From Pseudoxanthomonas sp. YR558 (GTDB lineage Bacteria; Pseudomonadota; Gammaproteobacteria; Xanthomonadales; Xanthomonadaceae), in NCBI RefSeq assembly GCF_900116385.1, contig NZ_FPCI01000001.1, positions 930,001 to 994,000 of the forward strand: a stretch of DNA of 64,000 nucleotides, in the 5' to 3' direction. Shown one piece after another: positions 17,150-26,351 of this stretch. The position numbers were made by a program, and so were the translations under genes. Numbering within the stretch: the stretch's first letter is position 1; every line of letters starts with the position of its first letter. The notes under the pieces were generated by a model that worked only from the letters and a program-made list of their open reading frames with translations, did no database searches and was not told where the DNA came from.

Positions 17150-17395
17150 GGTGGGAGAAGCCTGTCGCACGCGACCGGCTGCCGAAGGCGCAAACGCCCG
17201 TAATCGCTCAGGCCCGATACCACCACTGCAACAGACACTCTGGAGAGACCGGCCGCCTTGCGGCAGCGCCGGCGCCGAAGGGGCACGAAGCACGCGACCT
17301 CGTCCGCCGCGCTTCCAAACTCTCAGGCAAAAGGACAGAGGGGCATCCCACGTGCGGTTTCCGCGCGCCGGTCCTCATTGCCCTTCCCGGATGCC
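17150..17395 (+). promoter_or_regulatory. tandem glycine riboswitch of gcvP
   Basis: Two glycine aptamers stand in series. Aptamer 1 (17150-17224) has P1 GGTGG/CCACC, the core GCCGAAGGCGCAA and CGCTCAGGC. Aptamer 2 (17236-17342) has P1 CTCTG (17238-17242)/CAGAG (17336-17340), GGAGAGACC, GCGCCGAAGGGGCA and CTCTCAGGCAAAAGGACAGA. These are the conserved elements of the gcvT-type glycine riboswitch, which normally turns on glycine cleavage genes when glycine is abundant. Downstream, GGCATCC (17342-17348) can pair with GGATGCC (17389-17395), just before the gcvP ATG at 17400; this stem could hide the start region and act as the expression platform. The aptamers are certain, the platform is inferred. 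Confidence 0.93.
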
Positions 17396-17399
17396 TGCC

Positions 17400-20294
17400 A
17401 TGTCGAATACCCCCTCCCTGCGCGAGCTCGAGCACCACGGCGCGTTCCTCGAACGCCACATCGGCCCCAACGACGCCGAGATCGCGCACATGCTCGGTGT
17501 CGTCGGCCATGCTTCGCTCGACGCGATGACCGATGCCATCGTGCCGGCCAACATCAAGTCCGCGCAGCCGCTGGCCCTGCCCGCGCCGATCAACGAAGAA
17601 GAAGCGCTGGCCAAGATCCGCGCCGTCGCCGACCGCAACCAGGTCTTCCGCAGCTTCATCGGCCAGGGTTACTACGGCACCCACACGCCGAAGGTCATCC
17701 TGCGCAACATCCTCGAGAACCCGGCCTGGTACACGGCCTACACGCCCTACCAGGCGGAGATCTCGCAGGGCCGCATGGAAGCGCTGATCAACTTCCAGAC
17801 CATGGTCGCCGACCTGACCGGCATGGAGATCGCCAACGCCTCGCTGCTCGACGAAGGCACCGCCGCCGCCGAGGCGATGACGCTGGCCAAGCGCTCGGCC
17901 AAGTCGAAGTCGAACACCTTCCTGGTCGCCGGCGACACCCACCCGCAGACGCTGGAAGTGCTGGCCACCCGCGCCGAACCGCTGGGCATCACCGTCGACG
18001 TCGTGCGCTCCACCGACGCCTTCCACGAGAAGCTCGCCGCCGGCGACTACTTCGGGGTGCTCGTGCAGTACCCGGCCTCCAGCGGCTGGGTCGAGGAATG
18101 GACGAAGGACGCCGAGACCATCCACGCGCACAACGCGCTGTTCGTCGTCGCCACCGACCTGCTCGCGCTGACCCTGCTGAAGTCGCCGGGCGAGATGGGC
18201 GCGGACATCGTGGTCGGCAACTCGCAGCGCTTCGGCGTGCCGTTCGGCTTCGGTGGCCCGCATGCGGGCTTCATGGCCTGCCGCGACGCCTACAAGCGCA
18301 GCATGCCGGGCCGCCTGATCGGCGTGTCGGTCGATGCCGAAGGCAAGGCCGCCTACCGCCTCACGCTGCAGACGCGCGAACAGCACATCCGCCGCGAGAA
18401 GGCCACCTCCAACATCTGTACCGCGCAGGTGCTGCTGGCCGTGATGGCCAGCATGTACGCCGTCTACCACGGTCCCGAGGGCCTGAAGCGCATCGCCGGC
18501 CGCGTCGCCCGCCTCACCGCCATCCTCGCCGAAGGCCTGCGCACGCTGGGTTACCCGGCGGTGCACGCCAGCGCGTTCGACACGTTGTGCATCGAACCCG
18601 GCGACGCCCGCGATGGACTCCTCGCCCGCGCCCGCGCCGCCCGCATCAACCTGCGCGTGCGCGGCAACGGTTCGCTGTGCATCTCGCTGGACGAAACCAC
18701 CACGCGCGCCGAGGTCGAAGCGCTGTGGGGCGTGTTCGCCGGCGAAGGCGCCACGCTGCCGTCGATCGATGCGCTCGACGCTTCCGCACCGTCGCTGATC
18801 CCGGACGCCCTGCGCCGCACCAGCGCGTTCCTGACCCACCCGGTGTTCAACACGCACCACAGCGAGCACGAACTGCTGCGCTACATGCGTGCGCTGTCGG
18901 ACAAGGACCTGGCGCTGGACCGCACCATGATCCCGCTGGGCAGCTGCACCATGAAGCTCAACGCCACCGCCGAGATGATCCCGGTGACGTGGCCTGAGTT
19001 CGGCAACCTCCATCCGTTCGCGCCGGCCGAGCAGTCGCAGGGCTACACGCAGCTGATCGACGAGCTGGAAGCGATGCTGGTCGAGTGCACCGGCTACGAC
19101 GCCGTCAGCCTGCAGCCGAACTCCGGCGCGCAGGGCGAGTACGCCGGCCTGCTCGCCATCCGCGCCTACCACCGCGCGCGTGGCGACGCCCATCGCGACA
19201 TCTGCCTGATCCCCGAATCCGCACACGGCACCAACCCGGCCAGCGCGCAGATGTGCGGCATGACCGTGGTGGTCACCAAGTGCGATGCCAACGGCAACGT
19301 CGACGTGGAGGACATCCGCCGCGCCGCCGAGAAGTACAGCGACCGCCTGGCCGCGATCATGATCACCTACCCGTCCACGCACGGCGTGTTCGAGGAAGAC
19401 GTGGTCGCCATCTGCGACATCGTCCATCAGCACGGCGGCCAGGTGTACACCGACGGCGCCAACATGAATGCCCTCGTCGGCGTGGCCAAGCCCGGCAAGT
19501 GGGGCTCGGACGTTTCGCATCTCAACCTGCACAAGACGTTCTGCATTCCGCACGGCGGCGGTGGCCCCGGTGTGGGTCCCTGCGCGGTGAAGGCGCACCT
19601 CGCGCCGTACCTGCCGAAGAAGCTCGGCGGCGAAGGCGACGTCGGCATGGTCAGCGCGGCCAGCTTCGGCAGCGCCAGCATCCTGCCGATCAGCTGGATG
19701 TACGTCACCCTGATGGGCGCCTCCGGCCTGCGCAAGGCCACCCAGGTGGCGCTGCTCAACGCCAACTACATCGCCAAGCGCCTGGAAGCGCACTACGAGA
19801 CGCTCTACACCGGCCGCAACGGGCTGGTCGCGCACGAGTGCATCCTCGACCTGCGCCCGATCAAGGACGCCACCGGCATCAGCGCCGAGGACGTCGCCAA
19901 GCGCCTGATCGACTTCGGCTTCCACGCGCCCACGCTGAGCTTCCCGGTCGCCGGCACGCTGATGGTCGAGCCGACCGAAAGCGAATCGCAGCACGAGCTG
20001 GACCGCTTCATCGACGCGATGATCGAGATCCGCGAGGAGATCCGCGCGGTCGAGGATGGCCGCCTGGACCGCGAGGACAACCCGCTGAAGAACGCGCCGC
20101 ACACCGCCACGATGGTGATGGCCAGCGAGTGGACCCACGCCTATCCGCGCGAACTGGCCGCGTTCCCGCTGGCCACGCTGAAGCTGCAGAAGTACTGGCC
20201 GCCGGTGGGACGCGTGGACAACGTCTACGGCGACAAGAACGTCATGTGCGCCTGCATCCCGGTGGATGCGTACAAGGAAGACGTCGAAGCCTGA
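17400..20294 (+). CDS. gcvP: glycine dehydrogenase (decarboxylating), P-protein
   Basis: The 964-residue single-chain P-protein of the glycine cleavage system has the usual length for proteobacterial GcvP. It uses pyridoxal phosphate to decarboxylate glycine and load the aminomethyl group onto the lipoyl arm of GcvH. The PLP lysine is Lys712 in '[17 protein letters not shown]'. The N-terminal half ('[19 protein letters not shown]', '[17 protein letters not shown]') is the catalytically silent homologous domain. The ATG at 17400 is chosen by family N-terminus ('[17 protein letters not shown]'); an in-frame ATG exists at 17391. Controlled by the tandem riboswitch; gcvT and gcvH are not in the window. 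Confidence 0.97.
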   Translation: MSNTPSLRELEHHGAFLERHIGPNDAEIAHMLGVVGHASLDAMTDAIVPANIKSAQPLALPAPINEEEALAKIRAVADRNQVFRSFIGQGYYGTHTPKVILRNILENPAWYTAYTPYQAEISQGRMEALINFQTMVADLTGMEIANASLLDEGTAAAEAMTLAKRSAKSKSNTFLVAGDTHPQTLEVLATRAEPLGITVDVVRSTDAFHEKLAAGDYFGVLVQYPASSGWVEEWTKDAETIHAHNALFVVATDLLALTLLKSPGEMGADIVVGNSQRFGVPFGFGGPHAGFMACRDAYKRSMPGRLIGVSVDAEGKAAYRLTLQTREQHIRREKATSNICTAQVLLAVMASMYAVYHGPEGLKRIAGRVARLTAILAEGLRTLGYPAVHASAFDTLCIEPGDARDGLLARARAARINLRVRGNGSLCISLDETTTRAEVEALWGVFAGEGATLPSIDALDASAPSLIPDALRRTSAFLTHPVFNTHHSEHELLRYMRALSDKDLALDRTMIPLGSCTMKLNATAEMIPVTWPEFGNLHPFAPAEQSQGYTQLIDELEAMLVECTGYDAVSLQPNSGAQGEYAGLLAIRAYHRARGDAHRDICLIPESAHGTNPASAQMCGMTVVVTKCDANGNVDVEDIRRAAEKYSDRLAAIMITYPSTHGVFEEDVVAICDIVHQHGGQVYTDGANMNALVGVAKPGKWGSDVSHLNLHKTFCIPHGGGGPGVGPCAVKAHLAPYLPKKLGGEGDVGMVSAASFGSASILPISWMYVTLMGASGLRKATQVALLNANYIAKRLEAHYETLYTGRNGLVAHECILDLRPIKDATGISAEDVAKRLIDFGFHAPTLSFPVAGTLMVEPTESESQHELDRFIDAMIEIREEIRAVEDGRLDREDNPLKNAPHTATMVMASEWTHAYPRELAAFPLATLKLQKYWPPVGRVDNVYGDKNVMCACIPVDAYKEDVEA

Positions 20295-20317
20295 GTGCGA
20301 CGCCGAGCGTGACCAAG

Positions 20318-20344
20318 AAGCCCCGCCGATGCGGGGCTTTTTTT
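20318..20344 (+). terminator. intrinsic terminator of gcvP
   Basis: A 9-bp stem (AAGCCCCGC / GCGGGGCTT) with loop CGAT runs into seven T residues. It overlaps the end of the convergent SDR gene. Confidence 0.9.
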
Positions 20345-21087
20345 CAGCGCAACGCGGCCAAGGCGACCGCATCCGCCCCTGCGGGAAAGTGCAGCTGCCC
20401 GGTCGCGTCGTGGACCGCATTCCAGACCGCCTGCGCGACATCGGCTTCCAGGGTGAAGGCACCGGCATCGGCGAACCCGGCGAACACGTCCTGCGCATAG
20501 CGCGCGTACGCCTCCGGCACCAAGCCGCGCATGCGCTCTTCGCCATTGGCCGCGAACCGCGTGGTCGGTGCATATCCCGGTTCGACCAGGCGCACCGCCA
20601 CGTCGAAGGCACCCAGTTCGTGCGCGAGCGAGGCGGTGAACCCTTCGATCGCCGTCTTGCTGGCGGTGTACGCCGCCACCAGCGGCATCGGCGCCAGCGT
20701 CGCGCTGGAGGTGACGTTGACGACAGTACCGGCGCGGCGCGCGCGGAACTGCGGGATCACCGCCTGCGTCATCGCCATCGTGCCGAACGTGTTGGTCTCG
20801 AAGATCTCGCGCACCGTCGCCATCGGCGTGGCTTCGAACGCGCCGAACAGGCCGAGCCCCGCGTTGTTCACCAGCACGTCCAACGGACCGGCGGCGTCGA
20901 GCGCGGTGGCGATGCTGTCGGCCCGGGTGACATCGAGCGGCAGCACGCGCAGGCGCTCGTCGACGGGTAGCAAATCGGCGCGCGGCGTGCGCATCGTGGC
21001 GATGACGCGCCAGCCCTGGGCGTGGAAGTGGCGGGCAGTCTCCAGGCCGTAGCCGGAGGAACAACCGGTGATGAGGATGGTCTTCAT
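20344..21087 (-). CDS. short-chain dehydrogenase/reductase
   Basis: A 247-residue classical SDR. The cofactor motif is 'ILITGCSSGYGLETARHF' (TGxxxGxG) at the N-terminus, then 'VLVNNAGLG' (NNAG), the catalytic Ser in 'NVTSSATLAPM' and YxxxK in 'AAYTASKTAIEGF'. The position of the acidic residue after strand 2 is unclear, so NAD versus NADP is not decided. It is divergent from an AraC-type regulator across 95 bases, and such pairs commonly regulate each other. The substrate is unknown. The start at 21087 was chosen because the Rossmann fold begins there. Confidence 0.9.
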   Translation of the reverse strand: MKTILITGCSSGYGLETARHFHAQGWRVIATMRTPRADLLPVDERLRVLPLDVTRADSIATALDAAGPLDVLVNNAGLGLFGAFEATPMATVREIFETNTFGTMAMTQAVIPQFRARRAGTVVNVTSSATLAPMPLVAAYTASKTAIEGFTASLAHELGAFDVAVRLVEPGYAPTTRFAANGEERMRGLVPEAYARYAQDVFAGFADAGAFTLEADVAQAVWNAVHDATGQLHFPAGADAVALAALR

Positions 21088-21182
21088 AGTGGGGTCCGGG
21101 TGGTTGAACAGGCCGCCACGATAGGCGAGCATAACCGGACTCTCCATTGCATTCTGTCCACAATTCTTCTCGAATCGTCCGG

Positions 21183-22118
21183 ATGTCAGACCCCCTCTCC
21201 GACATTGTCCGCCTGCTCCGGCCCCATGCCGCCTTCTCCAAGGGGATCAGCGCCGCCGGCCGCTGGGCCGTTCGCTACGCCTCCTTCGGCGAGCCTAGCT
21301 TCTGCATCGTCCAGGAAGGTCGGTGCATGCTGGCGGTCGACGGCGAAGAGACGATCACCCTGGAAGCTGGCGATTTCGTCCTGTTGCCGGCCACGCCGGG
21401 CTTCCTGCTTTCGGACGGTGTGACCCAGCTGCCCACCCACATCGATCCCGTCCGCGAGCCGCTGCCCGATCGCGACGTCCGCCATGGCCACCAGGACGGC
21501 CCGCCCGAGGTGCGGCTTTTGGGGGGTTGGTTTCGCTTCGAGCGCCAGGAGCCCGCGTTGCTCGCTTCGCTGCTGCCCACGCTGGTGCATGTGCGCGGCG
21601 TGCCGCGTCTGTCGAACCTCGTGACCCTGTTGAGCGATGAAGCGGACCACGACTGGCCGGGTCGCGCCGTGGTGCTGTCGCGGCTGGTGGATCTGCTGCT
21701 GGTCGAGTCGCTGCGCGCCACGCCGGGCGCATCCGCCCCACCCGGATTGCTGCGCGGCCTGGCCGACGCGCGCCTGGCACCCTCGCTGCGCGACCTGCAT
21801 GCACGCCCGGCGCATGCGTGGACCGTCGACCAGCTGGCCGAACGCGCCGCACTCGCGCGCTCGGCCTATTTCGAACGTTTCACTCGCGCGTTGGGCGTGG
21901 CCCCGATGGCTTACCTGCTTGCGTGGCGCATGGCGCTCGCGCGCGAGTTGCTGCGCGAGAGCCATGCCAGCGTGGCCGAAGCCGCCGAACAGGTGGGCTA
22001 CAGATCGGTGAGTACCTTCAGCATGGCCTTCCATCGCCACACGGGCATGCCGCCCCGCCGCTACGCCCGCCAGTACGAACCCACGCCCCGCGACGCGCGG
22101 CTATCATCGCCGCCATGA
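21183..22118 (+). CDS. AraC family transcriptional regulator (cupin_6 type)
   Basis: A 311-residue regulator. The N-terminal half is a cupin-like sensor domain ('GRWAVRYASFGEPSFCIVQEGRC' split by 'VDGEETITLEAGDFVLLPAT'). The C-terminal 100 residues hold two helix-turn-helix motifs ('TVDQLAERAALARSAYFERF' and 'SVAEAAEQVGYRSVSTFSMA') ending in 'GMPPRRYAR'. This is the form found in AraC proteins that control neighbouring dehydrogenase genes. The gene is divergent from the SDR and overlaps the antiporter start (ATGA), so it may control both. ATG at 21183 used; an upstream ATG at 21147 is possible. Confidence 0.9.
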   Translation: MSDPLSDIVRLLRPHAAFSKGISAAGRWAVRYASFGEPSFCIVQEGRCMLAVDGEETITLEAGDFVLLPATPGFLLSDGVTQLPTHIDPVREPLPDRDVRHGHQDGPPEVRLLGGWFRFERQEPALLASLLPTLVHVRGVPRLSNLVTLLSDEADHDWPGRAVVLSRLVDLLLVESLRATPGASAPPGLLRGLADARLAPSLRDLHARPAHAWTVDQLAERAALARSAYFERFTRALGVAPMAYLLAWRMALARELLRESHASVAEAAEQVGYRSVSTFSMAFHRHTGMPPRRYARQYEPTPRDARLSSPP

Positions 22119-23359
22119 CCGACCTCACTGCGCTCGTCCTCGATGCCCTGATCTTCATCGGCCTGGCCTGGACGGCCTGGCGCGTGCTGGGACGGTCGAT
22201 CCCGATCGCCGTCATCCCGATCATCATCGGCCTGCTGCTGGCGGCCACCGGCGTGCTGCCAGCCAGTTGGGGCGTGCCGTCGAAGCTCGGCGACCAGATC
22301 GGCTTCATCGGCGTGCTGCTGCTCGCCTTCACCGCCGGCCTGGAGACCCGCCAGTCCGCGCACCTGCCCAGCGCGCCGAATGCGGCGCCCCTTCCGCGCC
22401 CGCAGGCGTTGCGTTTCATCGCCAGCGCCGGCATGGCGCTGCTGCTGCCGTTCGTCGCCGGCACGCTGGCGGCGCATTACTACTTCACCGGCCTGCCGGG
22501 TTGGGATGCGCCGAAGGGTGGCGCATGGATGGGCTCGCTCGCGATCGGCCTGTGCATCGCGGTCAGCGCACTGCCCGTGCTGATCGGCATCATCCGCGAG
22601 CTCGGCCCGCTGCACCGCCCGCTCACCCAGATCGCCCTGCGCATCGCCGTGATCGACGACGCCGTGCTGTGGACCGGCCTCGCCCTGCTGTTGCTCGCGG
22701 CCGAAGGCGGCTCGCTGCTCGCCAGCGCGTCGCCGGTCACCGCACTCGCGATCGGCGTGCTCGTGGTGCTCGCCTTCGCAGGCCGGCTGGCGCAGCGCGC
22801 GTCGTCGGTACCGCCGGCGTGGGCCGTGTGGACCGCGCTGCCGCTGTTCCTCGTCGCCGGCGCATGGGCCAGTGCGCAGCTCGGCCTGCATGCGTTGCTC
22901 GGTGCGTACTTCGGCGGCGCGATGGTGCCTTCCGCGTGGTCGCGCCGCGTGCCGGTCGAACGGCTGGGCCAGTTCGCCCTGATCGGCATCGCCCCGCTGT
23001 TCTTCGGCCACAGCGGTTTGAAGATCGATGGCAGCGTGCTGGGCTGGGCCTCGCTGCAGGCCTCGCTCGCGCTGCTGGTGGTAGCGGTGGCCGCCAAGCT
23101 GGTCGCGGTGATCGCGTGCCCGCCGTCTTCCACGCTGTCGCGCCGCGACGCGCTCGCGGTGGGCGCGCTATTGCAATGCAAGGGCCTGATGGAAATCGTT
23201 GCGGCCACCATCCTGCGCGACAAGGGCCTGCTGTCCGAACATGCCTTCGCCGCATTGGTCACGCTGGCCGTGTTGTCGACGCTGCTGACCGGTCCGTTCT
23301 TCCGTGCGCTGGTGAAGCGCCGCGCCACCGCCGATGCGCAGGGCCGGCAACCGGTGTGA
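22115..23359 (+). CDS. cation:proton antiporter (CPA2-like)
   Basis: A 414-residue integral membrane protein with about 12 helices and the Na+/H+ exchanger fold. The key acidic pair lies in 'RIAVIDDAVLWTGLALLL' (Asp-Asp in helix 5 as in CPA2/NhaA-type antiporters), and 'ALLGAYFGGAMVPSA' and 'LQCKGLMEIVAATILRDKGL' match the Kef/NhaP group. No regulatory TrkA-N domain follows. It should exchange protons for Na+ or K+. Its start overlaps the AraC gene stop, so it is in the same operon. Confidence 0.85.
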   Translation: MTDLTALVLDALIFIGLAWTAWRVLGRSIPIAVIPIIIGLLLAATGVLPASWGVPSKLGDQIGFIGVLLLAFTAGLETRQSAHLPSAPNAAPLPRPQALRFIASAGMALLLPFVAGTLAAHYYFTGLPGWDAPKGGAWMGSLAIGLCIAVSALPVLIGIIRELGPLHRPLTQIALRIAVIDDAVLWTGLALLLLAAEGGSLLASASPVTALAIGVLVVLAFAGRLAQRASSVPPAWAVWTALPLFLVAGAWASAQLGLHALLGAYFGGAMVPSAWSRRVPVERLGQFALIGIAPLFFGHSGLKIDGSVLGWASLQASLALLVVAVAAKLVAVIACPPSSTLSRRDALAVGALLQCKGLMEIVAATILRDKGLLSEHAFAALVTLAVLSTLLTGPFFRALVKRRATADAQGRQPV

Positions 23360-23381
23360 TCGCGGTTGCGCGTCGCGATCA
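23357..23381. terminator. hairpin between convergent antiporter and LysR genes
   Basis: TGATCGCG / CGCGATCA (8 bp) with a 9-base loop spans both stop codons. It has no T-run on either side, so it is only a possible bidirectional terminator. Confidence 0.4.
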
Positions 23382-24281
23382 TGCATCCAGATAAGGCCGC
23401 GTCGTCTCCGTCAGCCACGCCATGAAGGCTTGCACGCGCTGCGGCAGGTGGCGGCGGTGCGCGTACAGCAGCGTCACCGGCATCGGCTCAGCGACGTACT
23501 GCGGCAGCACCTCCACCAGCAGCCCCTGCTCCACCAGCGTACGCAGGCCCGCGACCGGCGCCTGGATCAGGCCCAGGCCGGCGATGCACGCCGCTTCGTA
23601 GGCATCGGAACTGTTGACCGTCAGCGCGCCTTCCATCGGCACGCTGGCGTAGCGCGCTCCATCCCAGTATTCCCAGCCGTCGGGCTTGCCGCCGAACTGG
23701 CTGGCGTAGTGGATGAGCCGATGCGCATGCAGATCGTCCGGCGACTGCGGCACGCCATGGCGTTGCAGGTACGCCGGGCTGGCGCAGGTCACCACGCGCA
23801 ACTGGCCCAGCGGCCGCGCGATCAGGCTGGTATCGGCCAGCGTGCCCACGCGCAGCACGCAGTCGAAGCCTTCGCGCACCACGTCGACGCGGCGGTCGGT
23901 GCAGCTCAGCTCCAGCGCGAGCTGCGGATGCTCGTGCAGGAACGCCGGCAGGTGCGGCAGCACGAAGTGCCGTGCGAAGCGCGCCGGCATGTCCACCCGC
24001 AACCTGCCGCGCAGCGCCTGCGGCGAGCGCGCGAACAGGTGCTGCACCTCGTCCATGTCGGCCAGCAGGTCCTGGCAGCGCTCGTAGAAGGCCTGCCCGT
24101 CCTGGGTGAGCTGCACGCGCCGCGTGGTCCGGTGCAGCAGCTGCGTGCCCAGCCAGGCTTCCAACTGCTGCACGGCGGTGGAGACGCTGGCCTTGGGCAG
24201 ACCCAGGCTGTCGGCCGCACGGGTGAAGCTGGCCATCTCGGCGACCCGGACGAAGGCCTGCATGGCATCGAGGCGGTTCAT
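23379..24281 (-). CDS. LysR family transcriptional regulator
   Basis: A 300-residue LysR regulator with the N-terminal winged helix ('MASFTRAADSLGLPKASVST', 'LEAWLGTQLLHRTTRRVQLT') and a C-terminal periplasmic-binding-like effector domain. It is divergent from the SDR gene at 24409 with a 127-base spacer holding a perfect 15-base palindrome, the usual arrangement for a LysR protein that represses itself and activates its neighbour. The effector is unknown. Confidence 0.93.
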   Translation of the reverse strand: MNRLDAMQAFVRVAEMASFTRAADSLGLPKASVSTAVQQLEAWLGTQLLHRTTRRVQLTQDGQAFYERCQDLLADMDEVQHLFARSPQALRGRLRVDMPARFARHFVLPHLPAFLHEHPQLALELSCTDRRVDVVREGFDCVLRVGTLADTSLIARPLGQLRVVTCASPAYLQRHGVPQSPDDLHAHRLIHYASQFGGKPDGWEYWDGARYASVPMEGALTVNSSDAYEAACIAGLGLIQAPVAGLRTLVEQGLLVEVLPQYVAEPMPVTLLYAHRRHLPQRVQAFMAWLTETTRPYLDA

Positions 24282-24298
24282 GGCGGCTCCGGCGATTG

Positions 24299-24313
24299 TT
24301 CGTCTTTGACGAA
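24299..24313. promoter_or_regulatory. LysR-type operator palindrome
   Basis: TTCGTC-TTT-GACGAA is a perfect 6+3+6 inverted repeat and fits the LysR T-N11-A rule. It lies 17 bases before the LysR gene start and 95 bases before the SDR gene, so binding here could control both. Confidence 0.65.
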
Positions 24314-24408
24314 CGGTCCAATCAGTCTAAGCCGATTTATCCGCTCAATCCTGTCCAATACAGTGCCTCCACGGTGAATCCACCGCCTTCCCCGACTGGA
24401 GACCTGCC

Positions 24409-25173
24409 ATGACCCCGACCACCTCCCCCCTCACCCTCATCACCGGCGGCAGCCGCGGCCTGGGCCGCAACATGGCGCTGGCCGTCGCCCGCCAGGGCCA
24501 CGACGTACTGATCACCTACCGCAGCCAGCAGACGGAAGCCGAAGCCGTCGTCGCCGAGATCGAAGCTCTCGGCCAACGCGCCGCCGCGCTGCCGCTGGAC
24601 GTCGGCCAGAGCGACACCTTCGATGCCTTCGCCGATGCCGTGCGTGCCCGCCTCACTGCTTGGGGCCGTGAACGTGTCGACCACCTGGTCAACAACGCCG
24701 GCATGGGCGTGCACGCGGGCTTCGCCGAGACCACGCGGGCGCAATTCGATGCGCTGGTCGACGTGCACTTCAAGGGACCGTTCTTCCTCACCCAGGCGCT
24801 GCTGCCGCTGCTCGCCGATGGCGGGCGCATCATCAACATCTCGTCCGGCCTGGCGCGCTTCGCCCTGCCCGGCTACGCGGCGTATGCGGCAATGAAGGGT
24901 GCGATGGAAGTGCTGACGCGCTACCAGGCCAAGGAACTCGGTGCGCGCGGCATCGCGGTGAACATCGTCGCCCCCGGTGCGATCGAAACCGACTTCGGCG
25001 GCGGCGCCGTGCGCGACAACGCACAGCTCAATGCCTTTGTCGCCTCGCAGACGGCGCTGGGCCGCGTGGGTGTGCCCGACGATATCGGCGGCGTGGTCGC
25101 TTCGCTGCTGTCGCCGGCCAACCGCTGGGTCAACGCGCAGCGCATCGAAGCCTCGGGCGGCATGTTCCTGTAA
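24409..25173 (+). CDS. short-chain dehydrogenase/reductase (FabG-like)
   Basis: A 254-residue classical SDR with 'LITGGSRGLGRNMALAV' (TGxxxGxG; Arg after Ser suggests NADPH), 'HLVNNAGMGVHAG', catalytic Ser in 'INISSGLARF', YxxxK in 'PGYAAYAAMKGAMEV' and 'VAPGAIETDFGGG' followed by 'GVPDDIGGVVASLLSP'. It is closest in appearance to 3-ketoacyl-reductase-like oxidoreductases of broad function. GGAGA lies 7 bases before the ATG. The divergent LysR gene is the likely regulator. Confidence 0.9.
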   Translation: MTPTTSPLTLITGGSRGLGRNMALAVARQGHDVLITYRSQQTEAEAVVAEIEALGQRAAALPLDVGQSDTFDAFADAVRARLTAWGRERVDHLVNNAGMGVHAGFAETTRAQFDALVDVHFKGPFFLTQALLPLLADGGRIINISSGLARFALPGYAAYAAMKGAMEVLTRYQAKELGARGIAVNIVAPGAIETDFGGGAVRDNAQLNAFVASQTALGRVGVPDDIGGVVASLLSPANRWVNAQRIEASGGMFL

Positions 25174-25186
25174 ACGCGCGGCAACG

Positions 25187-25213
25187 CCTTCTCCCCGCCA
25201 CGCGGGGAGAAGG
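25187..25213. terminator. bidirectional hairpin between convergent SDR and VOC genes
   Basis: A perfect 12-bp stem (CCTTCTCCCCGC / GCGGGGAGAAGG) with a 3-base loop lies between the two stops. The same CTCCCCGC...GCGGGGAG core is common as an intergenic repeat in xanthomonads, so it may also be a REP-like element. Confidence 0.6.
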
Positions 25214-25225
25214 TATTAGTCAGCG

Positions 25226-25654
25226 CTAGAACTCCACCTTCACCGACGGCGCACTGCGCTTGGCTTCGCCGTGGAAGACCGCTTCGATGTTGTTGCCATC
25301 CGGGTCCAGCACGAACGCGCCGTAGTAGCCCGGGTGGTACGCGCGCAGGCCCGGCGCACCGTTGTCCTTGCCGCCGTGCGCAAGCGCGGCCTCGTAGAAG
25401 CGGTCCACCATCGCGCGATCCTGCGCCTGGAACGCGATGTGGTGGCGGCCGGTGAGCTTGCCGTCCGCGGCTTCGCTGTCGGCGGTGGAGACGAACAATT
25501 CGTCGGCCCAGAAGTAATTGCCGGCCTCGCCGCCCAGCGGAATGCCGAGCACGTCGAACACCGCCGTGTAGAACGTGCGGCTGGACTCCAGGTCGCGCAC
25601 GACCAGCTGGATGTGGTCGATCAGGCGACCGCGGTGCAGTTCATTGGTTTCCAT
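25226..25654 (-). CDS. VOC family (glyoxalase/bleomycin-resistance fold) protein
   Basis: A 142-residue single-chain VOC protein with two beta-alpha-beta-beta-beta repeats: 'LIDHIQLVVRDLESSRTFY' at the start and 'GYYGAFVLDPDGNNIEAVF' at the end. Potential metal ligands are His near residue 13, His in 'GRHHIAFQA' and Glu in 'NNIEAV', so it may be an enzyme rather than a binding protein. The start at 25654 has GGAGG nine bases upstream. The substrate cannot be deduced. Confidence 0.87.
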   Translation of the reverse strand: METNELHRGRLIDHIQLVVRDLESSRTFYTAVFDVLGIPLGGEAGNYFWADELFVSTADSEAADGKLTGRHHIAFQAQDRAMVDRFYEAALAHGGKDNGAPGLRAYHPGYYGAFVLDPDGNNIEAVFHGEAKRSAPSVKVEF

Positions 25655-25787
25655 GGCAGGACCTCCGGTGGTGGTCGCGGCAGTATCCGCGGGCATTGTG
25701 GACAAGGAGTGTCCGCGAGGCGCCGTTAACGCGGCCTCGACAGCGCGTGAGGGAGGCTGCCATTCCGCCAGCCATCGCGAGCGCGCC

Positions 25788-26246
25788 ATGCCCGAGTCCA
25801 TCTACGACGCCCTTCACGAAAGCCATGAAGCCCAACGCGCGCTATGCCGCCGGGTGCTCCGCTCCAAGCCGGGCACGCGCGAGCGGCTGGACCTGTTCAC
25901 CGCGCTGCGCATCGAACTGGCCGCACACGCCGCCGCCGAGGAACGCTTCCTCTACGTGCCCATCCTGATGGACGACCGCGGCCTGAATTCCTCGCGCCAC
26001 GCCCTGCACGAACACCACGAGATCGACGAGCTCGTCGAAGACATCCAGGCCCTCGACCCGCGTCAGGCCGCCTGGCTGAAGAAAGCGCGCAAACTGTCCG
26101 AGAAGGTGCACCACCACCTGCGCGAGGAAGAGAAGAAGTTCTTCCAGGTCTCCGGCCGCATCCTCAGCGTCACGAAGAAAGCGCAGCTGGCGCGCCAGTA
26201 CCGCCGCGACTACGCGCGCATGCGCAAGGAACTGGAAGCGGAGTAG
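25788..26246 (+). CDS. hemerythrin-like HHE domain protein
   Basis: A 152-residue all-helical protein. The metal ligands of a hemerythrin four-helix bundle are visible as His in 'ALHESHEAQR', His and Glu in 'ELAAHAAAEERFLY', His residues in 'RHALHEHHEIDELV' and the HxxxE pattern 'VHHHLREEEKKFF'. Such proteins hold a di-iron centre for binding oxygen, NO or peroxide, or store iron. The basic C-terminal 25 residues are an addition. It is divergent from the VOC gene. Confidence 0.9.
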   Translation: MPESIYDALHESHEAQRALCRRVLRSKPGTRERLDLFTALRIELAAHAAAEERFLYVPILMDDRGLNSSRHALHEHHEIDELVEDIQALDPRQAAWLKKARKLSEKVHHHLREEEKKFFQVSGRILSVTKKAQLARQYRRDYARMRKELEAE

Positions 26247-26351
26247 GCGCTACGCGTTCTTTACGCCTCGGTCGCCGAAACGCATGGCGACGTTACGGGG
26301 TGCGGGCCTAACGTAGTCTCACCGCACGCGCCGTGCGCCACGACCCGCTCC

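Noticed and set aside
15284..17203. A 639-codon open frame on the plus strand opposite the efflux pump gene
   Set aside because: It is the antisense shadow of the transporter; rich in His, Arg, Gln and Ala without domains.
17208..20612. A 1134-codon open frame on the minus strand opposite gcvP
   Set aside because: High GC and strong third-position bias leave long antisense frames open; its composition (His/Arg/Ala/Gly runs) is not protein-like and gcvP is certain.
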